Numbered from the stretch's first letter, positions 8,173 through 17,963 are shown. The stretch is DNA of 64,000 nucleotides from Bordetella petrii (GCF_017356245.1 NZ_JAFMZZ010000004.1:30740-94739), one strand, 5' to 3'. The notes: generated by a model not told the origin, from the letters alone. Numbers and translations are program-made.

Positions 8173-9090
8173 CTATCTTGCGATCCAGTTCCGCAACGGA
8201 TGCTCGGCCAACCCGGGACATGCCCGCACTAACCGGAACCCTGGCTGCGTGTGGCCGGTAGTTTCACCGGCGACGCGCATTGTAGCGGTAATTTCCTGCT
8301 GCGCCAAAACGGCCTGCTGCATGGTGGCGTACTGGGCGAACAAACACGCGCCAGACCCCGACATGCGGGCGTGTATGCCACGCCCCGACAGCCACTGCGC
8401 AGCCCGTAGAACTTCAGGGTAGCGCCGGTAGACCACCGGTTCCAAGTCGTTTCTGCCAAAAAGCCCCTGGCCGCGCTTTGCGCCAGAACCTTGCGAAGCA
8501 AGAAAGTCGGCTATTGTGACTGAAGGTGTGTCCCGTGTCAAATCTGGGTCGGCAAAAATGCCGGCCGTGGGCACGCTGGCGTCGGGCTGGGTGACCAGGT
8601 AGGCCGCGGGCGCCAGGTCCAGCGGCGCCAGCAGCTCGCCCACGCCTTCGGCGAAGGCCGGCTGGCCGAACACGAACACCGGCACGTCGGCCCCCAGCGG
8701 CAGCGCCAGCGCCATCAGTTCGCGGCGCGACAGTCCGGTGCCCCACAGGCGGTTCAGCGCGATCAGGGTGGAGGCGGCGTCGCTGGATCCGCCGCCCAGC
8801 CCGCCGCCCTGCGGAATGCGTTTTTCCAGGGTGATGACGGCGCCCTGCCGGGCGCCGGTGGCCTGCTGCAGGGCGCGCGCCGCGCGCAGGGTCAGGTCGT
8901 GTTCGGGCGGCACGCCGGGCAGGTCGGCGGCGCGCTCGATGCGGCCATCGGCGCGCGCCTCGAAATGCAGGGTGTCGCACAGGTCGATGAAGCGGAACAC
9001 GGTTTGCAGCAGGTGGTAGCCGTCGGGCCGGCGCCCCACCACGTGCAGGAACAGGTTCAGCTTGGCCGGCGCGGCAACGTCGTACAGCAT
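8173..9090 (-). CDS. ispE: 4-diphosphocytidyl-2-C-methyl-D-erythritol kinase
   Basis: A 305-residue GHMP kinase of the MEP isoprenoid pathway. The N-terminus AAPAKLNLFLHVVGRRPDGYH and the ATP-binding glycine-rich loop PQGGGLGGGSSDAAST are diagnostic, and a C-terminal MSGSGACLF motif is present. It phosphorylates CDP-methylerythritol in the cytoplasm. It lies 9 bases after lolB and 1 base before tRNA-Gln, the classic lolB-ispE-tRNA-prs arrangement. Confidence 0.96.
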   Translation of the reverse strand: MLYDVAAPAKLNLFLHVVGRRPDGYHLLQTVFRFIDLCDTLHFEARADGRIERAADLPGVPPEHDLTLRAARALQQATGARQGAVITLEKRIPQGGGLGGGSSDAASTLIALNRLWGTGLSRRELMALALPLGADVPVFVFGQPAFAEGVGELLAPLDLAPAAYLVTQPDASVPTAGIFADPDLTRDTPSVTIADFLASQGSGAKRGQGLFGRNDLEPVVYRRYPEVLRAAQWLSGRGIHARMSGSGACLFAQYATMQQAVLAQQEITATMRVAGETTGHTQPGFRLVRACPGLAEHPLRNWIAR

Positions 9091-9099
9091 GGCCGGCGG

Positions 9100-9702
9100 T
9101 CAGGGCTGGCTGACGGCCAGCCGCACCACAATGCGGCGCCCCGGCTCGGTGCGCTGCAGTACCAGCAGGCCCGGGCCCAGGTCGTCGTAGCGCGACAGGC
9201 GCGCCTGCCAGCCGTCTTGTTCGAACGATACCGGGCGGCCCTGGCCATCGCGCTGCAGCTTGCCGGCCGGCGCGTCGTCGGCCACCTGGCCGCGCAGCCA
9301 GTCGCGCAGGCCCGAGACCGGCACCGGGCTGCCCAGCGCCTCTTCGACCAGTGCGTCGGGGCTGCTGGCTTGCAGCACCGTGCCGTCGGCCTTGGTCAGG
9401 GTGGCATGGCCGGGCCCGCCTTCCACGCGGGCTTCGGTAGAGCCCAGCGGATTGGTGAGATCGAGCTGGTAGCGGCGGCCGTCGTCGCGCCAGGTGAAGC
9501 CGCCCTGCACGGCCTGCTGCTGGCCCGAGGTTTCGGTCATGGTGATGGCGAAGCGGCCGCCGCGCGAGAAAGCGCCTTCGGCCGTGCCAGAAGGGGCATC
9601 GGGCACGCTGGCGCAGGCGGCCAGCAGCGCGCACAGCCCTGCCGCCAGCCCGCCGCGCAGCCGCCGGGCCGCCCGGCGCGCGGCGCCCGCCGCACCCATC
9701 AC
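9100..9702 (-). CDS. lolB: Outer-membrane lipoprotein insertion protein LolB
   Basis: A 200-residue lipoprotein with an Arg-rich start, a hydrophobic segment and a lipobox (LLAAC) placing the lipidated Cys at residue 30. The mature part has the LolB features: a beta-rich cavity domain with RFAITMTETSG, the FTWRDDG stretch and a region near RDWLRGQ. It accepts lipoproteins from LolA at the outer membrane. Its start overlaps the TPR gene stop by 4 bases (ATGA), so the two are coupled. Confidence 0.88.
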   Translation of the reverse strand: MMGAAGAARRAARRLRGGLAAGLCALLAACASVPDAPSGTAEGAFSRGGRFAITMTETSGQQQAVQGGFTWRDDGRRYQLDLTNPLGSTEARVEGGPGHATLTKADGTVLQASSPDALVEEALGSPVPVSGLRDWLRGQVADDAPAGKLQRDGQGRPVSFEQDGWQARLSRYDDLGPGLLVLQRTEPGRRIVVRLAVSQP

Positions 9703-11522
9703 AGCTTGACCCCCAGCCGCTTGGCGGTATCAAGCAGCGTTTCGTTCTTGGGGTCTTTCTTGAAGCCGGCATGCAGCATTTCTTCGGCCTGCTGGCGCTT
9801 GCCTTCGGCCCACAGCACTTCGGCCAGGTGCGCGGCGATATCGGCCTCGGGGCGCTGCGCGTAAGCGCGCGACAGGTATTCGGCCGCGGCCTGCTTGTCG
9901 CCCATGCGGAATTTCACCCAGCCCATGCTGTCCAGGATGAACGGGTCGTCGGGCTGCAGTTCGAGCGCCTGCGTGATGAGGTCGAGCGCCTCTGGCAGGC
10001 GCTGGTTGCGGTCGGCCAGCGTGTAGCCCAGCGCGTTGTAGGCGTGGGCGTGATCGGGATCCAGCGCGATGACCTGGCGCAGCTGCGTTTCGAGTTCGTC
10101 GTAGCGGCCCTGGCGTTCGTACAGCATGGCCAGTTCGTATTTGATCTCGACCGTGTCGGGCTGGGCCTGGTTGGCGGCCTCGAGCGTGGCCACGGCCTGG
10201 TCGACGCGGCCGGCGTCGCGCAGGATCTGGGCCTTGGTCAGCACGCCCTGCACCTGGTCGTCTTCGTCGTGCGGCTGGGCGGCGTCGACCATGGCCAGGG
10301 CTTCGTCGATGCGGCCCTGCTTGGCGCGCAGCGCGGCCTGGCGCATCTGGGCCGAATAGCGCAGCGAGGGGTCGTCGATCTGGCCGAGCTGGGCGATGGC
10401 CTCGTCGTAGCGCCCCTGGTCTTCGGCGATGCGCGACAGCAGCACGCGCGCGTCGGCCTCGGCGGCGCCGGCATCGGTGGCGCCCGGCGTGATGGCCGCC
10501 TGGCGCTGGTTCTGCACGTCGAGGTACTGTTCAAGCAGGGTGCGCGCCTGGTCTTTGCGGCCGGCCTTGTAGGCCAGCTGCGCCTGCATGAACAGCAGGT
10601 CGAAGTCTTCGGGCGAGCGGCGCGACATGGCCTGCAATTCGGCCAGGGCGCTGTCGTAGTCGCCCCGGTCGGCCATCTGGCCGGCCAGCAACAGGTGCAG
10701 CTTGCGCGCGTCGGGGTGCTTGGCCAGGAAGGCGCGCGCCTCGGTTTCGGCGCGCTGCGGGTCGATGCGGGCGCCGTATTCCAGCACGCGCTGGGCGGCG
10801 GCCTCGGAACTCGGGGCGGCCACCAGGGCGGCGCGGGCCTCTTCGGCGGCGCGGTTGTAGTCGCCCGAGGCCTGGGCCACGTCGGCCAGGGCCAGGTGCG
10901 CCTCGGGCAGCTTGCGCACCGCGGGGCTGAGGGATTCATCGAGGATGCGCAGCGCCAGCCGGCGGTCGTTCAGGCGGCCCAGCACGCCCAGCGCCTGGGC
11001 GATGGCGGTCGGCTTGTCGGCCGATGCGTCGATGCGCGTGCGCAGCGCGGCGGCCAGGCCGGCAGTCTGGCCGTTGGCGGCCGCCAGCGCCAGTTCGGTG
11101 GACGAGGCCTCGACGTCGCCCGGCGCCAGCTTCGACCACTGGCGCGCGGCGTCCAGCGCGCCGGGCAGGTTGCCGCCGGCCAGCTGGAATTCGAGGGCGC
11201 GCCGCGCCAGCCGCGGGTCGCCGGTTTCGCGCGCCAGGTTCACCAGCGTAGAGGCTGCCGTGCTGTACATGCCGCGCTGGGCGGCGATTTCAGAGGCCAG
11301 CACCCGATAGAAGATATCGGCGGTAAGCGTGACCAGCGGCGTCTGGCCGGGGCGCAGGCGGATGACCTGGGTTTCGGGCGTGCGCGGCTGCGGCACCAGG
11401 CGCGGCCCCGTGGCATCGCCCGGAACCCGGTCGGCCGCCAGGGCCGGCAAGGACTGCAAACCCGCCAGCGCCAACGCCAGCACGGTAACGACGGAATGAA
11501 CTTGTTTAAGCGACGACTTCAC
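9699..11522 (-). CDS. Tetratricopeptide-repeat protein (exported)
   Basis: A 607-residue protein with a signal peptide ending at about residue 29 (ALALAGLQSLPALA). The rest is built of helical TPR units; the clearest are near the C-terminus (AYNALGYTLADRNQ, then DPFILDSMGWVKFRMGDKQA). It is the conserved first gene before lolB-ispE in betaproteobacteria and probably acts as a periplasmic scaffold; no enzymatic motif is seen. It is divergent from mutM with a 62-base intergenic region. Confidence 0.85.
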   Translation of the reverse strand: MKSSLKQVHSVVTVLALALAGLQSLPALAADRVPGDATGPRLVPQPRTPETQVIRLRPGQTPLVTLTADIFYRVLASEIAAQRGMYSTAASTLVNLARETGDPRLARRALEFQLAGGNLPGALDAARQWSKLAPGDVEASSTELALAAANGQTAGLAAALRTRIDASADKPTAIAQALGVLGRLNDRRLALRILDESLSPAVRKLPEAHLALADVAQASGDYNRAAEEARAALVAAPSSEAAAQRVLEYGARIDPQRAETEARAFLAKHPDARKLHLLLAGQMADRGDYDSALAELQAMSRRSPEDFDLLFMQAQLAYKAGRKDQARTLLEQYLDVQNQRQAAITPGATDAGAAEADARVLLSRIAEDQGRYDEAIAQLGQIDDPSLRYSAQMRQAALRAKQGRIDEALAMVDAAQPHDEDDQVQGVLTKAQILRDAGRVDQAVATLEAANQAQPDTVEIKYELAMLYERQGRYDELETQLRQVIALDPDHAHAYNALGYTLADRNQRLPEALDLITQALELQPDDPFILDSMGWVKFRMGDKQAAAEYLSRAYAQRPEADIAAHLAEVLWAEGKRQQAEEMLHAGFKKDPKNETLLDTAKRLGVKL

Positions 11523-11584
11523 GCGGCCTGTCCGGTTGATGGCACAATCATCTGTACACGTAATCAGTCATCTTACACTGGCTC

Positions 11585-12412
11585 ATGCCGGAACTCCCCG
11601 AAGTCGAAACCACCCGCCGCGGGATCGATGCCGTCATTACCGGCAAGACGCTGCGCCGGCTGCTGGTGCGCGAATCGCGCATGCGCTGGCCCATCCCCGC
11701 CGACCTGCCCGGCCTGCTGTCCGGCCGCACCGTGCTCGAATGCGCGCGCCGCGGCAAGTACCTGCTGCTGCGCTTCGAGCACGGCACGCAGATCGTGCAC
11801 CTGGGCATGTCGGGGTCGCTGCGCAGCGTGCCGGCCGGCGAGGCGCCGCGCAAGCACGACCACGTCGACTGGATCTTCGACCACGCCACCTTGCGGCTGC
11901 ACGACCCGCGGCGCTTCGGCGCGGTGCTGTGGCATCCCGAAGCGGCCGGACCGGTTGCCGCCCATCCGCTGCTGGCGCGGCTGGGCATCGAGCCCTTCGA
12001 CCCGCGCTTCGACGGCGCCTGGCTGCACAGCCAGTTCCGCAATCGCGCCATCGCCGTCAAGCAGGCCCTGCTGGCCGGCGACGCGGTGGTGGGCGTGGGC
12101 AATATCTATGCGTCGGAAAGCCTGTTCCGCGCCGGCATCGACCCGCGCACGCCGGCGCGGCGCATTTCGCTGGCGCGCTGCGCGCGGCTGGCCGACATGG
12201 TGCGCGCCACCCTGGCCGACGCCCTGGCCTCGGGCGGCAGCACGCTGCGCGACTACGTGGGCGCCAGCGGCCAGCCGGGCAGCTATTTCGAGATCCACGC
12301 CGCCGTCTACGAACGCGCGGGCCTGCCCTGCCGCGTCTGCGGCACCCCCATCCGCCGGCTGGTCCAGGGCCAGCGCGCCACGTACTACTGCCCCGCCTGC
12401 CAGCGGCGCTAA
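11585..12412 (+). CDS. mutM: Formamidopyrimidine-DNA glycosylase
   Basis: A 275-residue base-excision repair enzyme. The N-terminal [13 protein letters not shown] supplies the catalytic Pro and the conserved Glu, the H2TH region reads [15 protein letters not shown], and the C-terminal zinc finger has four Cys (CRVCG and CPACQ). It removes 8-oxoguanine and nicks the strand. Transcribed divergently from the TPR-lolB-ispE operon. Confidence 0.97.
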   Translation: MPELPEVETTRRGIDAVITGKTLRRLLVRESRMRWPIPADLPGLLSGRTVLECARRGKYLLLRFEHGTQIVHLGMSGSLRSVPAGEAPRKHDHVDWIFDHATLRLHDPRRFGAVLWHPEAAGPVAAHPLLARLGIEPFDPRFDGAWLHSQFRNRAIAVKQALLAGDAVVGVGNIYASESLFRAGIDPRTPARRISLARCARLADMVRATLADALASGGSTLRDYVGASGQPGSYFEIHAAVYERAGLPCRVCGTPIRRLVQGQRATYYCPACQRR

Positions 12413-12425
12413 ACACCGCCCCCTT

Positions 12426-12513
12426 GGTGTCAGGCTCCCGCAGGTGCCTGACACCGCACGACTGAGACAGCCGGAGCACACAGCGGCGTCAGGCACCTTC
12501 GGAGCCAGACACC
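12426..12513. repeat. Two dispersed GGTGTC-type palindromes after mutM
   Basis: The first copy at 12426-12455 has GGTGTCAGGC mirrored by GCCTGACACC around CTCCCGCAG-like loop bases. A second, looser copy in opposite orientation occupies 12485-12513. The same family recurs at 19302, 50858, 50916, 58049 and 63875, always outside or at the end of genes, so it is a REP-like intergenic repeat. It may also help to terminate transcription. Confidence 0.8.
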
Positions 12514-12641
12514 TGGCGCGGGGAATCGCGCCCCTGGAATTCGTTTATAGCAAACGTATTGCATAACAACGAATCACCAGCTATATTTCCCTCATTGCCG
12601 CGGCCCCGCCGCGGCCTGCCCCATTACAGACAGGAGACACC

Positions 12642-13595
12642 GTGAGCAAGCAATTCGCCTCGCACGCCGACCTTGCCGACAAAGTCGTATCGTTCGACAA
12701 GCTGTCCGACAACGCCTATGCCTACACCGCCGAAGGCGACCCCAACACCGGCGTCATCATCGGCGACGAAGCCGTCATGGTGGTGGACACGCAGGCCACG
12801 CCCGTCATGGCGCAGGACGTGATCCGCCGCATCCGCGAAGTTACCGACAAGCCCATCAAGTACATCCTGCTGTCGCACTACCACGCGGTGCGGGTGTTCG
12901 GCGCGTCGGCCTACAACGCGCAGGAAATCCTGGCCAGCCGCGACACCCACGACCTGATCGCCGAGCGCGGCGAGCAGGACAAGGCCAGCGAGATCGGCCG
13001 CTTTCCGCGCCTGTTCCGCAACGCCGAATCGATTCCGCCCGGCCTGGTGTGGCCCACCATGACGTTCCAGGGCGCCATGACGGTCAACCTGGGCAACCTG
13101 GAAGTGCACCTGCTGCAGGTGGGCCGCGGCCACACCAAGGGCGACACGATCGCCTGGCTGCCCGAACAGAAAATCCTGTTCGCCGGCGACCTGGTCGAAT
13201 ACCAGTCCACGCCCTACTGCGGCGACGCCTATTTCCGCGACTGGCCCGCCACGCTGGACGCGCTGGCCGGCTTCAACGCCGAGAAAATGGTGCCCGGCCG
13301 CGGCCCGGCGCTGAAGAACGCCGCCGAAGTGCGCCAGGGCCTGGCCGGCACGCGCGCCTTCCTGACCGACCTGTACAGCGCCGTGAACCGCGGCGTGGCC
13401 GACGGCAAAGACCTGAAGACCATCTACCGCGAGGTGTACGACTTCATGCGCCCGCGCTACAGCGACTGGGTCATCTTCGACCACTGCATGCCGTTCGACG
13501 TGTCGCGCGCCTACGACGAGGCCACCGGGTACGATGATCCGCGCATCTGGACGGACAAGCGCGACCTGGAAATGTGGAAACAGCTGGAAGGCTGA
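12642..13595 (+). CDS. Metallo-beta-lactamase-fold hydrolase with altered metal site
   Basis: A 317-residue MBL-fold protein starting at GTG 12642 behind CAGGAGA. The first metal motif reads S-H-Y-H-A-V-R instead of HxHxDH, so the two histidines of site 1 remain while the Asp-His pair of site 2 is replaced by Val-Arg. The third His (GRGHTKGDT) and bridging Asp (FAGDLV) are present, but the last-His region reads PGRGPAL. The reaction is unknown; a one-metal enzyme or a non-hydrolytic role is likely. It is the first gene of an operon with a flavin monooxygenase and a DUF2783 protein. Confidence 0.85.
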   Translation: MSKQFASHADLADKVVSFDKLSDNAYAYTAEGDPNTGVIIGDEAVMVVDTQATPVMAQDVIRRIREVTDKPIKYILLSHYHAVRVFGASAYNAQEILASRDTHDLIAERGEQDKASEIGRFPRLFRNAESIPPGLVWPTMTFQGAMTVNLGNLEVHLLQVGRGHTKGDTIAWLPEQKILFAGDLVEYQSTPYCGDAYFRDWPATLDALAGFNAEKMVPGRGPALKNAAEVRQGLAGTRAFLTDLYSAVNRGVADGKDLKTIYREVYDFMRPRYSDWVIFDHCMPFDVSRAYDEATGYDDPRIWTDKRDLEMWKQLEG

Positions 13596-13694
13596 GCCGC
13601 TTTCCGCAATACGTTGTGCAGGCCGCGCCAGCGCTCCCCAGAGAGCGCGGCGGCGCGCCGTGGCGAGCCGCGTCTCGCCCTCAGGAGACAATGC

Positions 13695-15374
13695 GTGACC
13701 GATATCGATTACCAGGCGCTGGAGTTCGCCTACCAGAAACACGCCGACCAGTCGTGCCCGGCGCCCGCCTCGCATCGCGTGGTGGTGGTGGGCGCGGGCC
13801 CGGTGGGCCTGACCACCGCGCTGGACCTGGCGCAGCGCGGCGTGCGCGTGGTGGTGCTGGATGACGACTACCGCCTGTCCACCGGTTCGCGCGCCATCTG
13901 TTTCGCCAAGCGCACCCTCGAAATCTGGGACCGCCTGGGCGTGGGCCAGCGCATGGCCGGCAAGGGCGTGTCGTGGCACGTCGGCAAAGTGTTTTTCCGC
14001 GACCAGGAAGTCTGGCGCTTCGACCTGCTGCCCGAGCCGGGCCACCGCCGCCCCGCTTTCGTGAACCTGCAGCAATACTATGTGGAAGGCTTTCTGCACG
14101 AGGCCGCCTGCGCGCATCCGCTGATCGACCTGCGCTGGAAAAGCAAGGTGGTGGGGGTGGAGCAGCGCCCCGGCGGCGTGGCGCTGTCGGTGGAAACGCC
14201 CGACGGCCCCTATGCGCTGCAGGCCGAATGGCTGATCGCCTGCGACGGCGCGCGCTCGCCGGTGCGCAAGCTGCTGGGCCAGGAAAGCCATGGCCGCGTC
14301 TTCAAAGACCGCTTCCTGATCGCCGACGTCAGAATGACGGCCGACTTCCCGGCCGAGCGCTGGTTCTGGTTCGACCCGCCCTTCCATCCCAACCAGTCGG
14401 TGCTGCTGCACATGCAGCCCGACAATGTCTGGCGCATCGATTTCCAGCTGGGCTGGAACGCCGACCCGGTCGAGGCCGTCAAGCCGGCCAACGTGCTGCC
14501 GCGCATCCGCGCGCTGCTGGGCGCCGATACGCAGTTCGAGCTGGAATGGGTCAGCGTGTACACCTTCGCGTGCGAGCGCATGGACGCCTTCCGCCATGGA
14601 CGCGTGGTGTTCGCGGGCGACGCCGCGCACCGGGTGTCGCCCTTCGGCGCGCGCGGCGCCAACAGCGGCGTGCAGGATGCCGAGAACCTGGCCTGGAAAC
14701 TGCAGGCCGTGCTGGACGGCGCGGCGCCCGAGTCGCTGGTCGACACGTATGCCGCGGAGCGCGAGCAGGCGGCCGACGAAAACCTGCTGAACTCGACGCG
14801 CTCCACCGATTTCATCACCCCCAAAAGCGAGGTCAGCCGCAGCTTCCGCAACGCGGTGCTGAACCTGGCGCGCGAGCACCCCTTTGCGCGTGCGCTGGTC
14901 AACAGCGGGCGGCTGTCGCTGCCCAGCGTCTATGCGGATTCGCCGCTCAATACGCCGGACACCGAGGCCTATGCGGGACGCCTGGCCCCCGGCGCGGTGG
15001 CGCTGGACGCGCCGGTACGCGCGGCCGACGGCAGCGACGCCTGGTGGCTGTCGTACCTGGACGGCCGCTTTGTGCTGGCGCTGTTCTGCGGTGGCCGGCA
15101 GCCCGACGGCGCAACGCTGCAAGCCTTGCGCGGCCTGGCCGGCGGCCGCGTGCCGCTGCGCATCGTGCTGGTGGGCGACGGCAGCGCCCCGCTCGAAGCC
15201 GCGCCCGGCATCGACGTGGCGCACGACCACCAGGGCTGCCTGGTGCAGCGCTACGACGCCCGCCCCGGCACCTGCTATCTGCTGCGGCCCGACCAGCACG
15301 TGGCGGCGCGCCGCCGCGCCTTCGACGCGCCGGCCATCGCCGGTGCGCTGGCGCGCGCCCTGGGCCATGCCTGA
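13695..15374 (+). CDS. FAD-dependent aromatic monooxygenase (PHBH/MhpA type)
   Basis: A 559-residue group A flavoprotein monooxygenase. GTG 13695 is chosen because AGGAGA lies 7 bases upstream; an earlier in-frame start lacks this. FAD is held by GAGPVG (about 33-38), the DG motif (IACDGARSPVR) and the GD motif (VFAGDAAHRVSPFGARGAN, about 307). The C-terminal 150 residues resemble the thioredoxin-like tail of MhpA-type enzymes. It should hydroxylate a phenolic or aromatic acid with NAD(P)H and oxygen. Its position next to the homogentisate genes suggests an aromatic substrate feeding that pathway, but this is inference. Confidence 0.87.
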   Translation: MTDIDYQALEFAYQKHADQSCPAPASHRVVVVGAGPVGLTTALDLAQRGVRVVVLDDDYRLSTGSRAICFAKRTLEIWDRLGVGQRMAGKGVSWHVGKVFFRDQEVWRFDLLPEPGHRRPAFVNLQQYYVEGFLHEAACAHPLIDLRWKSKVVGVEQRPGGVALSVETPDGPYALQAEWLIACDGARSPVRKLLGQESHGRVFKDRFLIADVRMTADFPAERWFWFDPPFHPNQSVLLHMQPDNVWRIDFQLGWNADPVEAVKPANVLPRIRALLGADTQFELEWVSVYTFACERMDAFRHGRVVFAGDAAHRVSPFGARGANSGVQDAENLAWKLQAVLDGAAPESLVDTYAAEREQAADENLLNSTRSTDFITPKSEVSRSFRNAVLNLAREHPFARALVNSGRLSLPSVYADSPLNTPDTEAYAGRLAPGAVALDAPVRAADGSDAWWLSYLDGRFVLALFCGGRQPDGATLQALRGLAGGRVPLRIVLVGDGSAPLEAAPGIDVAHDHQGCLVQRYDARPGTCYLLRPDQHVAARRRAFDAPAIAGALARALGHA

Positions 15375-15387
15375 AGGAACCGACACC

Positions 15388-15597
15388 ATGCCCTTGATCA
15401 TCGACACCAACCTGCCGGCGCCGGATGCGTTCTACGAAGCGCTGATCGACACGCACCGCGACCTGAGCGATACCCAGAGCGCGGAACTGAACGCCGCCCT
15501 GATTTTGCTGCTGGCCAATCACATCGGCGACATGGACGTCATCCGCGATGCGCTGGCGCGCGCGCGAAGTTCGGTGCTGCCCGGCGCCGCGCCCTGA
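15388..15597 (+). CDS. DUF2783 small protein
   Basis: A 69-residue protein starting at ATG 15388 with GAAGGAAC upstream, 13 bases after the monooxygenase stop. It is acidic and helical (FYEALIDTHRDLSDTQSAEL, then LLLANHIGD), with no cysteines or obvious catalytic residues. I recognise it as DUF2783, which travels with this type of monooxygenase; it may be a small subunit or activator. Its stop is directly followed by the converging LysR stop. Confidence 0.75.
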   Translation: MPLIIDTNLPAPDAFYEALIDTHRDLSDTQSAELNAALILLLANHIGDMDVIRDALARARSSVLPGAAP

Positions 15598-16506
15598 TCA
15601 GGCGGCGTCGGCGAACGTATCCAGCACCAATGCGCGCAGCCACTGGCTGCCGCTGTCGCGATGGAAGCGCCGGTGCCAGTACAGATTGGTCTGCAGCGCC
15701 GGCACCCGCACCGGCGGCGTCAGCATGCCCAGCTGGAAATACGGCGCCGTGCTGGCCGCCAGCTTGCGCGGCACGGTGGCCAGCAGATCGGTAGTGGCCA
15801 CGATGTACGGCACCGCCGAAAAATGCGGCACGCTGAAATTCGATTCGAGCGCCACGCCGGCTTTTTCCAGCGACTGGTTCACCTGCCCGTAGGGCGCGGC
15901 GCGCGACACCACCAGGTGGCTCTCGGCGCGGAACGCCTTCAGCCCCATGCCTTCATGGGCCGTGGGATGGCCGCGCCGGAACAGCGTGGCGTAGCCCTGG
16001 CGGAACAGCATGCGCTGCATGATGCCGCTGCCCAGGTCTTCGAAGGCGCCGATGGCCAGGTCGACCCGGCCCGCATCCATTTCGCGGCGCAGGTCGGCGC
16101 CCGCCAGGCGCAGCGAATCGATGCGGATCGCCGGCGCATGGCGCGCGCATTGCTCCATCAGGCGCGGCATGAAGTGGATCTCGCCCACGTCCGACATGGC
16201 GATGCGGAAGCGCCGCTGGCTGTCGGCGGGACGGAAGTCCTGGGTGGCCTCGAGGGTGTGCGACAGCAGCGCCAGGGCTTCGCCCACCGGCCCGCCCAGG
16301 CGTTCGGCCTGCGGCGTGGGCTGCATGCCCTGCGGCGTGCGCACGAACAGGTCGTCGCCCAGGGCGGTGCGCAGGCGCCGCAACGCGTTGCTGACGGCGG
16401 GCTGCGACAGGTCCAGGCGCCGCGCCACGGCCGAGATATTGCGCTCTTCCAGCAAGTGCTGGAACACCACCAGCAGGTTCAGATCGATATTGCGAAGTTC
16501 GGCCAT
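15598..16506 (-). CDS. LysR-family regulator, probably of hmgA-fahA
   Basis: A 302-residue protein from ATG 16506 (MAELRNIDLNLLVVFQHLLE). The N-terminal winged helix contains ISAVARRLDLSQPAVSNALRRL, typical of LysR proteins, followed by the ligand-sensing domain. It is divergent from hmgA across 145 bases, the classical LysR regulator-target layout, so control of homogentisate catabolism is the best guess. It converges on the MBL-monooxygenase-DUF2783 operon, whose control by the same protein cannot be judged. Confidence 0.88.
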   Translation of the reverse strand: MAELRNIDLNLLVVFQHLLEERNISAVARRLDLSQPAVSNALRRLRTALGDDLFVRTPQGMQPTPQAERLGGPVGEALALLSHTLEATQDFRPADSQRRFRIAMSDVGEIHFMPRLMEQCARHAPAIRIDSLRLAGADLRREMDAGRVDLAIGAFEDLGSGIMQRMLFRQGYATLFRRGHPTAHEGMGLKAFRAESHLVVSRAAPYGQVNQSLEKAGVALESNFSVPHFSAVPYIVATTDLLATVPRKLAASTAPYFQLGMLTPPVRVPALQTNLYWHRRFHRDSGSQWLRALVLDTFADAA

Positions 16507-16530
16507 GCAGGTTCCCGCGGTAGTTGCCAG

Positions 16531-16612
16531 GTATTCATGAAATTTATAGTCGATATTTTTGTATTCCCATAGCCATGGGCAGGCTTTTTTCCGAAAATAG
16601 GGTTTGCCTGCC
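16531..16612 (+). promoter_or_regulatory. LysR/hmgA divergent control region
   Basis: An AT-rich segment (16531-16570) contains the near-palindrome ATTCATGAAAT at 16533-16543, a candidate LysR box. A stem-loop GGCAGGC (16578-16584) with GCCTGCC (16606-16612) lies in the hmgA leader. No clean -35/-10 pair is obvious. Confidence 0.35.
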
Positions 16613-16651
16613 GCGCGCCCCAAGACGCGCGTTCCCCAAGAGAGAGACGCC

Positions 16652-17950
16652 ATGCCCCTGCAATACCAACCCGGATTCGGCAACGACTGGGCCACCGAGG
16701 CCCTGCCCGGCGCATTGCCGGCCGGCCGCAATTCCCCGCAGCGCTGCCCATACGGCCTGTATGCCGAACAGCTGTCGGGCACGGCCTTTACCGCGCCGCG
16801 CGCTGAGAATCGCCGCTCGTGGCTGTACCGCATCCGGCCCGCGGCGCAGCACCGCCCGTTCGAGCCGTTCGGCGGCGCGGCGCGCTGGCTCAGCGAATTC
16901 GGAAGCGCCCCGGTCACGCCCAACCAGTTGCGCTGGAGCCCGTTGCCCCTGCCCCAGGCGCCCACCGATTTCATCGAAGGGGTGCAGACCTGGGGCGGCA
17001 ACGGCGGGCCGGGCGAACACGGCGGCGTCGGCATCCACCTGTACGCGGCCAACCGTTCCATGCAGGGCCGCTTTTTCTATAACGCCGACGGCGAACTGCT
17101 GATCGTGCCGCAGCAGGGGCGGCTGCGCCTGGCCACCGAACTGGGCGTGATCGAGGTCGAGCCCCTGGAAATCGCCGTGATTCCGCGCGGCGTGCGTCTG
17201 CGCGTCGAACTGCCCGACGGACAGGCGCGCGGCTACATGCTGGAAAACTTCGGCGCCGCGCTGCGCCTGCCCGAACTCGGCCCCATCGGCTCGAACTGCC
17301 TGGCCAACGCGCGCGACTTCCAGACCCCGGTGGCCTGGTACGAAGACGTGGAAGGCGACTTCGAACTGATCGCCAAATTCACCGGCGGCTTCTGGCGCGC
17401 CGCCATCGGCCATTCGCCGCTGGATGTGGTGGCCTGGCATGGCACGCACGCCCCCTACAAGTACGACCTGCGCCATTTCAACGCCATCGGCTCGATCAGT
17501 TTCGACCACCCCGACCCTTCCATTTTCACGGTGCTGACCTCGCCGTCGGACACCCCCGGCACGGCCAATATGGATTTCGCCATCTTCCCGCCGCGCGTGC
17601 TGGCCATGGAAGACACGTTCCGGCCGCCCTGGTTCCACCGCAATGTGGCCAGCGAGTTCATGGGGCTGATCCACGGCGTGTACGACGCCAAGGCCGAAGG
17701 CTTCGCGCCCGGCGGCGCCAGCCTGCACAACTGCATGAGCGGGCACGGCCCCGACGCCGGCACCTTCGAAAAAGCCACCGCCGCCGACACCCGCCAGCCG
17801 CATTACATCCGCGATACGATGGCGTTCATGTTCGAAACGCGGCGCGTCATCCGCCCCACCGCGCAGGCGCTGGCCAGCGCGCAATTGCAAGACGACTACT
17901 ACCAATGCTGGCAAGGGCTGAACAAGCACTTCAATCCAGCCCAACCCTGA
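16652..17950 (+). CDS. hmgA: Homogentisate 1,2-dioxygenase
   Basis: A 432-residue cupin-type iron dioxygenase, starting at ATG 16652 ([20 protein letters not shown]) behind AGAGAGAG; the frame extends upstream to 16604 without family support. Conserved stretches include [31 protein letters not shown], and the iron-ligand region RPPWFHRN followed by EFMGLIHG. It opens the homogentisate ring to maleylacetoacetate in Phe/Tyr breakdown. Forms an operon with fahA 13 bases downstream; no maleylacetoacetate isomerase gene is in the window. Confidence 0.97.
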   Translation: MPLQYQPGFGNDWATEALPGALPAGRNSPQRCPYGLYAEQLSGTAFTAPRAENRRSWLYRIRPAAQHRPFEPFGGAARWLSEFGSAPVTPNQLRWSPLPLPQAPTDFIEGVQTWGGNGGPGEHGGVGIHLYAANRSMQGRFFYNADGELLIVPQQGRLRLATELGVIEVEPLEIAVIPRGVRLRVELPDGQARGYMLENFGAALRLPELGPIGSNCLANARDFQTPVAWYEDVEGDFELIAKFTGGFWRAAIGHSPLDVVAWHGTHAPYKYDLRHFNAIGSISFDHPDPSIFTVLTSPSDTPGTANMDFAIFPPRVLAMEDTFRPPWFHRNVASEFMGLIHGVYDAKAEGFAPGGASLHNCMSGHGPDAGTFEKATAADTRQPHYIRDTMAFMFETRRVIRPTAQALASAQLQDDYYQCWQGLNKHFNPAQP

Positions 17951-17963
17951 CCCACCACCGCCC

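Noticed and set aside
12624-15410. Long minus-strand open frame opposite the MBL and monooxygenase genes
   Set aside because: No family motif is seen and both genes on the other strand have ribosome sites and complete domains.
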